Positions 31,742 through 43,200 of a DNA stretch of 64,000 bases are shown here, piece after piece. The notes under the pieces were generated by a model. It searched no databases, was not told where the DNA came from, and saw only the letters and a list, made by a program, of their open reading frames with translations. The DNA lies in the NCBI GenBank assembly GCA_025617745.1, contig CM046853.1, positions 58,365,233 to 58,429,232 of the forward strand, written 5' to 3'. The stretch comes from Heliocidaris erythrogramma. Taxonomy: Eukaryota; Echinodermata; Echinoidea; Camarodonta; Echinometridae. Position 1 is the stretch's first letter; each line of letters opens with the position of its first letter. A program made the position numbers and the translations under genes.

Positions 31742-32063
31742 CAGGGGCGGATCCAGGATTTTGTATAAGGGGGGGGGGGGCGGACCGGGGTGGCACATAT
31801 GCAGGATTGTCAGCTTTAGGAAACCGCTTGGAGGGAGATCCGTATTTTTGGGGTCTCGGCAGCCTCTCCAAAAGTCGCTCAGTAGGGGGGGGGGGGTTAT
31901 GGGGTCCTTCCATAATTCTCTGACAAGCAAAACAATTAATAGATTAAAAAAATTAAAAACAAATAATAAAGGTTATCCGTTCTAAAAGGGGCACAATGCA
32001 TACTTTTCTTTAAAATGGGGGGGGCACAGGCCAAGATTGCCCCCCCCCCTAAATCCGCCACTG
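31742..32063. repeat. hAT-type MITE with 8-bp target duplication
   Basis: Termini are CAGGGGCGGATCCAGGATTT and AAATCCGCCACTG, with long G or C runs just inside. The flanks TTCTGAAG (31734-31741) and TTCCGAAG (32064-32071) differ at one base, which fits the 8-bp duplication of hAT transposons. It shares an internal stretch (CAAAAGTCGCTCAGTA, then TTATGGGGTCC) with 36480-36697. Confidence 0.8.
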
Positions 32064-32258
32064 TTCCGAAGTAATGCCGGGTAACAGTTCCTGTAGATAA
32101 AGAGACCATACATTCTTTTTACATCATGCATGGTGAACTACATAGCCATCTTGATCAAATCGGTGCTTTTGACAGAGGAAAGTGTTTAAAATTCAGGGTA
32201 GGGGCGAAGGCATTCATTGCAATAGCTTGCTTCAAATGATACCGGGTTGAGGCAACAG

Positions 32259-32280
32259 CCCCCCCCCCCCCCCCCCCCCC
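32259..32280. repeat. Poly(C) tract, 22 bases
   Basis: Uninterrupted C run, about 200 bases beyond the hAT-type MITE but outside its termini. Confidence 0.9.
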
Positions 32281-32562
32281 GAATCGACATCCCTGAAATT
32301 TGAGGATATAGAACGGATCACAATTATTTCAATCTTAGGCTTAGTGATGCTTTCATGAAACCTAAGGAATGACGTCTACCTCAAAATGGGGAAAATCTGC
32401 TCCTGACTCTGTGAAGCTGTGTTTCTTCGGAAAGGGGCCCATTTCTAGGCTCTGTTTATTTTCACTAGTCATGCTAGTTGTGTCAGGGAAAAGAATACGT
32501 CAGATGTATAGCACGGGAACTGACATGTACAAACAGACAAACAAAGACTTACATAAAAACAG

Positions 32563-33645
32563 ATAGTGGAGGGGAAAACCAGAGACCTCGTCCCTGGTAC
32601 ACAACCGCAACCACAAAGTTCATCAACCAGAGCTTCGAGGTAAGACCAACGGTTCTAAGCATATTATGTACATGAGTACTTTATTATGTAAATGTGGGTT
32701 GCTTTTAAAGCATTGTAGTTCATAACATGTTTTATGACATGATTATATCAAACCATTACGGTTAATATAATTCTATTTGGATGTATCTATTCATGTACAG
32801 TTTAAGGGTTTAATTTCCAAACTAGGCTGTGAATTAGAAAAAAGGAAGGTTAACCAGGCACTGCCTAGATCCCTCTTAATCAAATCAGACTGATATAAAT
32901 AAGCATCAGGGGTGGGGGATAAATGATGTGAGAACATACTACTTGATAACGGCAGGTGTAAATGTTCTGTGGTCATTATTGAAAGAGGGTGTTCACACTT
33001 CCATTCGAATACGATGGTGCTATGTCTAATGTTTAACCCTTTCAGGACAGGAATTATTTAAGGGCTAAATTGATCACATTTTGTTCTTCAAAATGGCAAC
33101 AATAATATTTTTTTGTGCTACATGGTTCTAATGAGGTGTAATGTCTTTGAAAACAATATACATGGTTACGAATTCTGTTGAAAAGTTGAAAAAATGTGCA
33201 ATTTTGATTTTAAAAAACCCAATGATTTTTAACCTCTCAATGTGTTGCCAATTTAAGGATTTTAAAGCTTATTCTTGTTTTTAAAATTCCTGGCATCAAA
33301 GGCAATATGGTCATGCAACAAAAATGGACACAGTGTGTGTAGAAAATTATTGCTCTCTCTACTCATGCATCTGGTGTATTTTTTAGAACTCTGAAAAAAG
33401 TTATTAAGTTATTATTATGAAAAAGTTATTGAGCCAAACCACAAAATGTGGTCAATTGTCTTGAAAGGGTTAATGTCTTCAAATTGGTGACGGTGGAATC
33501 GTTGATTTTGTTGTTGTTTTATTACCTTCTTCTCTCTCGGGTGGGGGGGGGGGAGGGTGAAGGCTTAGAATCTTACCAATAAGTCAACATTTTGGACTGA
33601 CCCTTCTCTCCTTGGTTCCCATAGCGACTTCCAACGTCAATATGA
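32563..33645 (+). CDS. Possible last two exons of an unidentified plus-strand gene
   Basis: Exon A (32563-32639) follows AAAAACAG and ends TTCGAG|GTAAGA. In the frame that stays open it codes SGGENQRPRPWYTTATTKFI and NQSFE. Exon B starts at 33625 after a strong acceptor (a pyrimidine tract ending TTCCCATAG, with a CTGAC branch-like word). It continues in frame as RLPTSI and then stops at 33643-33645. An AATAAA signal follows at 33998-34003. The protein end TSI fits a class I PDZ-binding tail. No homology is recognised and no upstream exons were found, so this is only a candidate. Confidence 0.3.
33033..33473. repeat. TTAA-flanked MITE (TTAACCCTTTCAGGACA)
   Basis: TTAACCCTTTCAGGACA at 33033 faces TGTCTTGAAAGGGTTAA ending 33473, followed inward by AATTGATCACATTTT against AAAATGTGGTCAATT. 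About 441 bp. It lies in the putative intron between the two candidate plus-strand exons. Confidence 0.75.
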
Positions 33646-34412
33646 TAACAAAAGGAAAGATGAGCAGTCAAATTTTTCATCTAAAGAAAATGTTACAAGT
33701 AGTCCTTATCGGGGACTTTCTATTTCGGTCTACTTTGATTGTTATCATTACCTAGAAGGCTTTGGTATCAAAATGTCAAGATTAACATATCTGTCTGTGA
33801 CAGATAACTTTTATTCTCAATCCTCTGTTTCTTCATCAACCGTTTCCTCTCTCTATCTCTTTACAATAATTACCAATATATAACTTCAATATGTTGACAT
33901 ATTCAGCCCGAGGCACTGCATGAAGGTCGGTATTTTGCTGGGAATGTTTGAGGACAGGGTAATCTCAATGAATCATGGACAAAGTAACAAATATATAAAT
34001 AAAGTTATTTTACGCTACACGCAAAACCAGAACACTGGCAAAATGTTTCTTGATTAAGGAAACTCTACAAACTTCTTTCAATAATTCTCGAAATGTAGGA
34101 CTTAAATCAGGCAGACCTAGCATGAGTTGAAAAAAAATATTTTATCTATACCCCAGTTAATTTTATGTGAAAATGTGGGACAGCTGTGGTTTGTCCAAAC
34201 CTATGATCCAAACCAAACATTATGAAGTGTAATTTTCTCTGTATATCATTAGTTGAGGCATGTTATTTCATTTATGTATTGGATAGTGACCTTATGATTA
34301 TAATTTCTAGTAAATATTTTTCTTTTCCCCGGCACCACTCTCTTATCAAACTCTTCCACTGCCCTGCACACATTTTTATAATGATTCTCTTTGCCGAATA
34401 AATCACAGTAAT

Positions 34413-34527
34413 GATATAACGATGATGATGATAATAATAATCATAATAATAATAATAATCATAATAATAGAAAAAATTAAAAAATTGTAATCATAATCAT
34501 AATAATCATCATAATCATAATCATCAT

Positions 34528-34563
<36 letters not shown>

Positions 34564-34590
34564 AATAACAATAATGATAATGATAATAAT
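34413..34590. repeat. ATC/ATA trinucleotide microsatellite
   Basis: About 180 bases of AAT and CAT triplets with switches between them; a second CAT/CCA tract is at 34778-34850. Apparent poly-Asp and poly-Ile frames are artefacts. Confidence 0.9.
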
Positions 34591-34852
34591 ATGGGTCTCT
34601 AATAAAGCACATACATCTAACACATTCGGGTGTACATGAAGCTCCAATCTAACCTACGACCATGTTTGCTTGTTTTTTGTTCTTGCTTTCCTCTTTCCTC
34701 TTTTTTTCAGGTTGAGTGTTAAAAAAGCTTGAGTATGATAATAGAGTTGTAACTCTATGACTATGACACATTTCCACCATCATCATCATCGTCATCGTCG
34801 TCATCATCACCACCACCACCACGACAACAACCACCACCATCATCATCCTCAT

Positions 34853-35813
34853 TCGTTATAAAACACACCAACAGTTGGATGTTCGGGAGACAAACATCAC
34901 AGGAAATGGAAATTCTAGGGTTTCATAATATTCTAATTTCTAATCTTTTCCTGAGATCAGAATACCCAAAGTATGAATTTGTCGAGGAATCCTTCCTATT
35001 AAATGTTTCAAACATCACAGTGATCCCTCCGACACCTTCATAAAACACTAATTTGGTGTCTAGTTCGCGACGTTCCCCAGGCTCAAATTACTTCTATCAC
35101 TCTTGGCGATCTTCTCATCATGCTAATTCTCTGTAACCGCCCATCTTACCCTCTTCTTTGAAACAAAGGCCTCTAGGGATTCTAATGTCCATGATAAGAC
35201 ACACCTTTATCCATTTCCTTTCGTGGTAATGATGCCTGGTGTATCATTCGCATGTATTACATTGTCTGCTTAGATAAAGTTCCATAACAGTAGCTGTTGT
35301 GTTGTAATCTATACTTCCTTGGCAGCCCCTGAAATCCGTGAAGCAGACCCCTGGAAACTGAAGCAGCCACTATGTACCTTGTCACGTCCTCTTTAGTATT
35401 ATGCATCATTTGCCAATTTGCAAACGGACAATCTTCTTATTTTTTATTGTTGGACATTCTGTATAATGATAATTTATTATTCGGAGACAATGTCCTACTG
35501 TCAATAGTTGTTCAGTATGAATATTTAATTCTTGTTCAATGCATACTCAATTTCAGATTAAAGTGAATATCATTTCAACAGTCCTATAATAGTGCAAGGT
35601 TTCGCTGTCGATCTTACCCTAAGAATCACTCACGCGCGAGCTATACTATGAAACCAGCACATCCTAACCACGATTTTCTTTAAATGAATTTGAATGATTT
35701 GTTATGATTATGATGGAGTGGGGGAAGCGTACAGAAGACACATACGTCTTGTGTGCCCCTCCCCCGACTATCTAGACCTTAGATGTGAAAATGAATTGTT
35801 TTGATTGAGCTGT

Positions 35814-35850
<37 letters not shown>

Positions 35851-36479
35851 CGCTCGCTCTTTCTCCGTCTCATCTATTGCTATATATCTTCCTTCTACGT
35901 CTCACCTCTCGAGTTAGACTCAAGCTCTTTGGTTTTAATCATCCCTCTTCCCTGTTTTACCCCATTTTTTCTTCATCGGGAAAAAATGCCTCGGAAAAAA
36001 CAGTATTAGATTTATTTTCATAAAGAAATTAATTACGACATAATAGGTTTCATAATATTTTTATGCATATAGATCTCATTGACAAACCCTTAATGAATCT
36101 ATTGTGACTCCTACTGCGCCTTGGGGAGACCAGCTATGAACAAGCAGTGACCGAGTGAATATTAATCTCATTACTTTTTTTTTTCAAAAACATGACAAAA
36201 AAGCCTTTCGGCATGTTTTTCTTTTTTAGTCAGGTTCACACGGAAGGAGCTAAACTTTAAAGAGAAGTTTGAGTTCTGGGAAAGGTGAGAAACAATTGTG
36301 ACCTTTCTCATTCCTTTTATGTCACTTTGGAAGAAGATCATAATAGGTATGCTGATCAAATGCCCTCATATTTGAAATATCCCTGCCGGAAAGAACACAG
36401 TGTCCCACAGTGTGTTCACAGTGTGCTCACATAGTTGACTCTGTGAAGGTGTGATTCACAATGACAAAACGCTCCAATT
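34853..36479. other. Non-coding stretch
   Basis: No supported exon. A CT dinucleotide run lies at 35815-35860. Confidence 0.5.
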
Positions 36480-36697
36480 TTTCGCCAAACCTTCAAAAGT
36501 CGCTTAGTAAGGGGTTATGGGGTCCACTTTGCCTCCATAATTCCATAACTAGACTTGGTCTTCACTCTAAAAGGGGGGGGGGGGGGCACAATCGAGAAAA
36601 TGGCGGATCGTCTATGGTAAAAATTCATACTTCTCTTCCAAAAGGGGGGGGGGGCACGGGCCGGCTGTGCCCCCCCCCCCCCCTGGATCCGCCAATG
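36480..36697. repeat. hAT-type MITE, second copy, left end unclear
   Basis: It shares CAAAAGTCGCTTAGTA, TTATGGGGTCC and two G runs with 31742-32063, and ends CCCCTGGATCCGCCAATG, a changed form of the usual CGCCACTG end. The left terminus cannot be placed. Confidence 0.65.
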
Positions 36698-37797
36698 CTG
36701 TATACGGTACTGGCAAGTATAATAACAAATTGGGAATATACAATGTGATACTGTATATTCTGGAAATGGACATGGACTTTTTCGACGAAGCCATTTGCTT
36801 AAATTCCATTGTGCATTTTGACAAAAGTTACACAAACAGGAAAGAGGAAGATTGTTTCATACGGCTTCTTAAAAAGCCAGCCGTCGATATTTATGGATAT
36901 CTTGCCATTAATGTAAAATAATTGCAAAAAAATAAACAAAAAAGGTTGCCAATACTGTATACTGACTTCAAGCACTTACATGAGAGAAAGAATTCACAAT
37001 TGAGGTGTAAACATCGGGATTAATTAGCGCTCTGTTTATTGGAAGGCCATCTCAATTATTTTACAAAAATTACGACTTTACAATGCGCCATGTAGGCTTT
37101 GTGTCAGCTCATTTGTAATCACTTATGACTCGAAGTAAAGTACCTTCATAAAGTGCGTTGACATTGATAACTTGGAACAACATTTTCAAGAAATCATGAG
37201 GAAATTAAATGTCATAAGATTATAATCCAACATCGTTATTTTCATATTATTTACAAAGTTAGAATCTGGATACAATGAGTACATCTAAGTATCTTTAAAC
37301 GCGATACCGTAATAGATAGGATTAAGATCCTCTATTGGCAAATTTTTACAAAAATACTTGAATGCACTGTACAAGCAACTTCTTTTGTGCATGCAATCAT
37401 TGCCCTGATTTAAAAAAAATAGAGATTGGGGTAATCCAAATGAATACATCAATCTAGTATTGCGACAATGATAATGGTTGATGGGGTTCGAATAGCATTC
37501 TAGACAATTAAATCAGAGGCATTTTGATTTTGTATAGGTAAAATGGTAATATACATATATATAAGAGAAAGCAAAAGCTTATTCTTCGAATTCATATGCT
37601 TATGATAGAATAAACAGAACAAATCATTTTCATCACGAATGAATTCCACTAATTTGCTACTCATAAATCATCGTTATTCGCAACTTGATTATCAATGGCG
37701 TCAATATCATTGTTTGACTTGACATGAGGAATTCATTTTCTTCTTTATTAGTATGGACGCTCATTTAGTTAATAGAGTGGATGTAGGTATATTGCAG
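36698..37797. other. Non-coding AT-rich stretch
   Basis: Nothing that I can support. Confidence 0.5.
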
Positions 37798-38362
37798 TTG
37801 CACACAAGGCGGTCAATTAGCTGACGTATGACTGCGTCAACAACTAGCACCTTCTATAAGACGCGCTATGCGAGCGTGACAGTGTATATACACTAAAGGA
37901 GTTCAAAAACAACAATGCAAATAATAGGTGGAATTAAGCCCAGCTCACAAGAGGGATGATTTGCTGACGTTAGGACCGCGTCAGGGACTTGTATGGTCTT
38001 TTGCAAAAGAGTGAAAGGGTGAACAATGTGCTACTTTCAACAACTGGCGTATGGGTTAATTGCCTTTGCATGGGTACTTTGCCGGGCTTTACTGGCATAA
38101 TTATGGGCTCATTTGTATTCACAGGCTTGATTAGCGCTGGCAACAACACAATCAAAGTGACACATCATAATGCAATGAGCGGTCTTTGACCATGTTGACG
38201 CGGTCATGGGAGAGTGACACCCAACGAAAAGTGAATGGACAATGAAAGGTGCACTACATTGCGTTGATATAATTATTAAAGTAAGCGTGCATAAATTTCC
38301 ATCATAATTATGCTTCATTAGCGTAGCTAATAACGCAATGGAAATGACGCTTTGTGTGCAAC
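37798..38362. repeat. Inverted-repeat element with GTTGCACACAA termini
   Basis: GTTGCACACAAGGCG at 37798 faces CGCTTTGTGTGCAAC ending 38362, and words such as TTAGCTGACG/ACGCTAATG suggest the arms continue. The interior is richer in CpG than its surroundings. Arms are worn. Confidence 0.5.
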
Positions 38363-40189
38363 GGGCCTAACAGAACGCTGTCAAGTTGACTTAAGACAGA
38401 AGGAATATTTATTTGCTCATGAGTTATTTACAGCAATAAATAACTTTAATTAGGACACTAAATGTTGTAGGCTAATCGATATATATTTGTCTGAATGAAT
38501 CGTGTGTGTTGTCCGAGGTTTGCCTTTTCTGTTACTGTCATCACCACCATCATCATCGCTATGATTGTATCAGTTTATCATACCTTCTGCTGAAACTCTT
38601 ATAGTATTCTTCACAATAATCTATGAACATTACTGTCTTATCACATTATACGAGGTCCAGTCAAATAATAATTGAGGCAAAAATAATGCGCATTACTTTC
38701 AAATGTTTATCTTCCCTAGACGAATGCCAAATGAGCTGTATGACGATAATTATGCCGAGTATTTGCGATAGTGAGACGATGCTGTTCATGACGGGTACAT
38801 GTTAGATGACTAATTTGCACATTTCATCTGCTAAATTGACCTAAAAAGAAATGAGGTTGTCTCTTTGTAATAGCTGGACATGGAAATATCTTTGTAGGGT
38901 ATAAAGTATGTTTGCAATAGAAAATTTTGAAAATTAAAACAGCTTAAAAAGGAGAACATGGTCTGGAGCAAGAAATATGATTATCTATTTGCCTTTCATT
39001 TTTATGAAGTAAACCAAAAAGGAGGATTATTTTCTTCTCTACTTTCATCTTGAAAATTAATGTTCATTAAGATGGGCCTATTATTTTTTACATCTTCATG
39101 GTTCTTCAATTTATTTGTTATTTTTACCCACAAAGTGCTCTCTTTTACAAATTAAAAGATGCGCTATAACAGTATATTGAACGAAGCAGAAGAGGTCTCG
39201 AAATACAAATTTAACACCGTATTTTATTTTACGCAACATGGAGTCGCCAAAATGGAACTACTAAATAAATACTTCGTTAGGGTACTGGAGGCTGCATTTC
39301 TTCGTGGACAATTGGCAATATAAAAAAAAATGTTCAGTATCAAACGATTAGTTATGAATAGTTAAGAGGCAGAAATGCTTTCTCGCACATTACTAATGGG
39401 TTTTTGATGAGACATTATTTGCAGACAATTGAGTGTGTCTCCTCGTGCCGTGGTAGCGCCTGCTAAATCGCTGCCAGATTAAAGACCTATTAAACATTAA
39501 GCTACCTGATACAGCACTTAATTACTACCTGTTACCGTTAAACTCTCCAGAGTGTCTCCATGATGTTAGGGATTCGCGCGTCTGCTGTCTATCCAGCCTT
39601 TTGTTTTTTACACACTTTTTTACACACTTTGTTTGCTCTTTTAAAGACAGAATGACAGACATATTCAATGATGACAGCACTCAGAAAGAAACCGGGGAAG
39701 GTAGATTTGTTTAAACAAAAATTTGGTTGGATCCTGTCGTTTCACAAGTCTGGTTGCCATGATAAAAACTCACAAGGATAATGCATTTCCTGATCGTGTA
39801 TCTTATAACAATACAATGGACATACTTTATGTCCTCCCACACACACACGTGATTTCCACACAGACTGAACACTATATAAAGAATAGAAATCGTCTAGAAA
39901 AGCAGCTCTACAATAAATTACATTTTCTTCAATGAAAAAATAGCTCTCAAATTTGTTAAGAATGATAATACGAAATGATACATAAGCGAACGGAAAGGTT
40001 TACACATTTAACAATCTTTTCTTTTTCCAATTTAGTCATATACAGTTGTTCTTCATAACTGTCTACATCGGTTGGTTGAAACGAATTTAAATTTTGGTTA
40101 AAGAATGAAATTGTAAACACAATGCCGATTCTGGAGAAACCGCAAATGAAACTTTGAAGTGTGAAAGTTGAAAGGTCTGAGCATGGTGG
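38363..40189. other. Non-coding stretch downstream of the peptide precursor gene
   Basis: Probably holds the 3' untranslated region of the precursor gene on the minus strand. The nearest AATAAA-type signals on that strand are more than 0.9 kb past the stop (about 39222 and 39112), so the 3' end is uncertain. Confidence 0.4.
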
Positions 40190-40287
40190 TCAAGGTTCTT
40201 CGAGTGAGCTGTCCATTATCTCTTGGATGAGCCTTAGGATTCTCATTTTTCGCGGATGACTGTCTACAATGATGTCCACATCTTCAC
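40190..40287 (-). CDS. Peptide precursor, exon 3 (C-terminal tail and stop)
   Basis: The acceptor is TTCTTCCGCTGCAG|GTG. It codes GEDVDIIVDSHPRKMRILRL and IQEIMDSSLEEP, then TGA at 40192-40190. The RK pair could release the last 18 residues as a second peptide. Confidence 0.8.
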
Positions 40288-43200
40288 CTGCAGCGGAAGA
40301 AGAAAGAAGGAGAGAGTGGAAGAGGTGATAATTAGTTTCTAATCACAGTCTACATTTACAAGTAGATAAGACCGGACCCTTGTCTTTAAAGATCAGTTGA
40401 CCTCATCAACTCCTTGGCCTTACAAAGTGAGTCGGAGATGTCTCAAAACGTCGTAAAACTTAAAAACAAACTTATACTACAATCTTATTGAGAATATTCA
40501 TTGATTTAATTCGGCATTGTTCGATCAACAGTATTTCGGTACAACAGAAGTACTTTCGTCTACTTATTACATCTCATCTTCGTGTTTACATATTTTTGGT
40601 TCAATTCAGACATATATTATTTCGAAAGTTTTCGTTTAAAAGAATTGTAGTGTTTAGGAAGGTTTAACCAGTTCCTCTTCACAATACAGTCATTGATAAT
40701 CTCCTTTCTCGATGCGTGTTCTTTTAACATACATTTATATTTAAAGACACCGCTTTTTGTCAACGATGAGGAAAGTCCTATGTTGTATAACATTCAGAAA
40801 TGATAGGAATCGATTTTTTTTGTTTCATGGCCCGCTTGCGAGATGATGATCAAATTCAAGGCACAAGATGGAATTTCATGCTCATGTAATCAAGAGGTGA
40901 TAGGGGTAAAAAAGGATCAAGACGTGTTCTAATCATGTGTACATGATTACATACGTGATAAAGACACAGAGGAGAAGTAGTACACGGATGGGCCTATCGC
41001 AAAAAAAAAGTTGTCTATTTTCCTTATGCTAATGCTGTATAGTAAAGTGGCATATCCAAAGGGAACGAAATGCAATCCTGGAGATAATAAATCGCATGTA
41101 CAGTGTATTTCTAATTTTCTTTCCGGGGCTGTAAACGGGGAAGGACACTTCCCTTTCGTGTTTCCTTTCATGTATTTTCACTTTTTTCTAAATATGTTTG
41201 CATATTTAGTCATATCTAAAGGACATTATTTCCCGCGCTGCATAGACATGATAGATAACTGCTCATCCTCATCCTCCCCTCTTCCCTTATCTATCTTTCT
41301 TTCTCTCCCTCTCTCTCTCTCATCGTTTCTTTCTCTCACTCTTACTCTCTCTTTCCCTCATTCAAAATAACATTACACATAATACATCCCAAGCTGAAAC
41401 ATAATAGTACGATGAACTTCCTCGGCCTCCTGCAATTCGATAATCCTTCCAACGTATTATGTATACTTGACTAGTTTCTACTGTGATAAAACGGTTTAGG
41501 TAATGAAATCTTTTCGAACCATTAGGCGCCCCTCTCAATCATTTTCACTCATCCACCCTTTGTGCCAATTTACCCGCTCGAATATCTCTATATTTAGCAT
41601 TCGTTTGTTCTCAATATCTCGTGACGTTCTAATATGTAAATTCCATCATGTGATTTTTTTTTAATGCACTCCATGACTTATTTCAAAGGTACCATGCAAC
41701 CTTTGGGGCTGTGACGAAACATCTACGTTGATTGGTTAATCACCGATTTAAACATTTATTTTGGTGACGTATTAACTTTCCAGCTACTTTCGACTTATTT
41801 TTCCCATTCCATTTCTGGCCTTAAAATTTCCAACATAAATATAAGCATCTTCATTATATTTACTTCAAAGATATTAAATAGACAGCACATTTTATCTCTT
41901 GCATGCATGTTCCATCTTTTTCCCCCAAACTCTTTTCATTACTTTACATCTCTTGCTAATTCTCTCTGTCTCGTTCCCATCACTTTTCTCTCCAGTTCAT
42001 TCACTCTCTTTCTGTTCGTCTCTGTCTCTGTCTCTCTCTGTCTCTCTCTCTCTCTCCCTCTCTCCCTCTAACTCTAAATTACCTTCCCCTTTGTACTTTA
42101 TTTCTCACTAGCTTTCCCCTCGTATCAGTATTTTTCGTGTTTCCGGTTTAAAATATCAGAAGATTAAGCAAATTAATCCATTTGACGCTACTATACAGCC
42201 AACAGTGAATCTAGAAAAGTTTTTTTCAGTTGAAGTTTTTTTGTTGTTGTTCTTGATTTGTAATCGCAGGTGATCAAATAACATTTTCAGCTTTGTTACC
42301 TAATAAAGGCCAAGTCCACCATAACAAAAAGTTGATTTGAATAAATAGATAAAAATCCAACAAGCATAACACTGAAAATTTCATCAAAATAGGATGTAAA
42401 ATAAGAAAGTTAAAAGTTTAATTTCTGCAGATTTCACAATTAGGAAGCTCTCATTGAATTGTGTATAGGTTGCAAAATGGCAATTACACATGTTCAGCGA
42501 GGAATCAAAACCTTGTTTCACATTATAAACAAGGAAAAATTAAAATATTTCATGTAATAAAATACAAAAGAAATAGTGATTGGGTGACGTCACTGGTTCC
42601 CTCATTTGCATACTGAGCAGGATGTGCATATAACTGTTTTGCGAAATTAAGCGAAACTTTAAAATACCATAACTTTCCTATTTTACATCCTATTTTGATG
42701 AAATTTTCAGTGTTATGCTTGTTGGATTTTTCTCTATTTATTCAAATCAACTTTTTGTTAGGTTGGACTTGGCCTTTAAATGGCAAGTTTGAGCAATTTG
42801 CATATTTTGCATATCGAAATCCAATGTGTTATTCATCTTACGTTATGCAGCATAACCGGTGACGCAACGAACGGAGGAGAGCAGGGAATTTGCCCTGTGT
42901 ACGTGACGTTTTGGATTTATGAATATTACGCAAAACGCTCAAAGGTGCTTTTGGGGCAACAAAGCTGAAATTGTTCGGAGACAACATGAGATCATAATGT
43001 TCACCAAAAAATCAACGGAAAGAATTTTTCTAGGTTCATAAAATGTCTCTATTCTTCTTTTTATTGAAGTACGTTGCCTTTGAAAATGATGAGAGGTTGA
43101 AAACTGCATCACACTTTCATTATAATGACCATTAATATTCTTATATCGGTATAGTGTTGAGATTCGTGTAAATGATTTTTAATAGTAACGTGGGTGAAGA

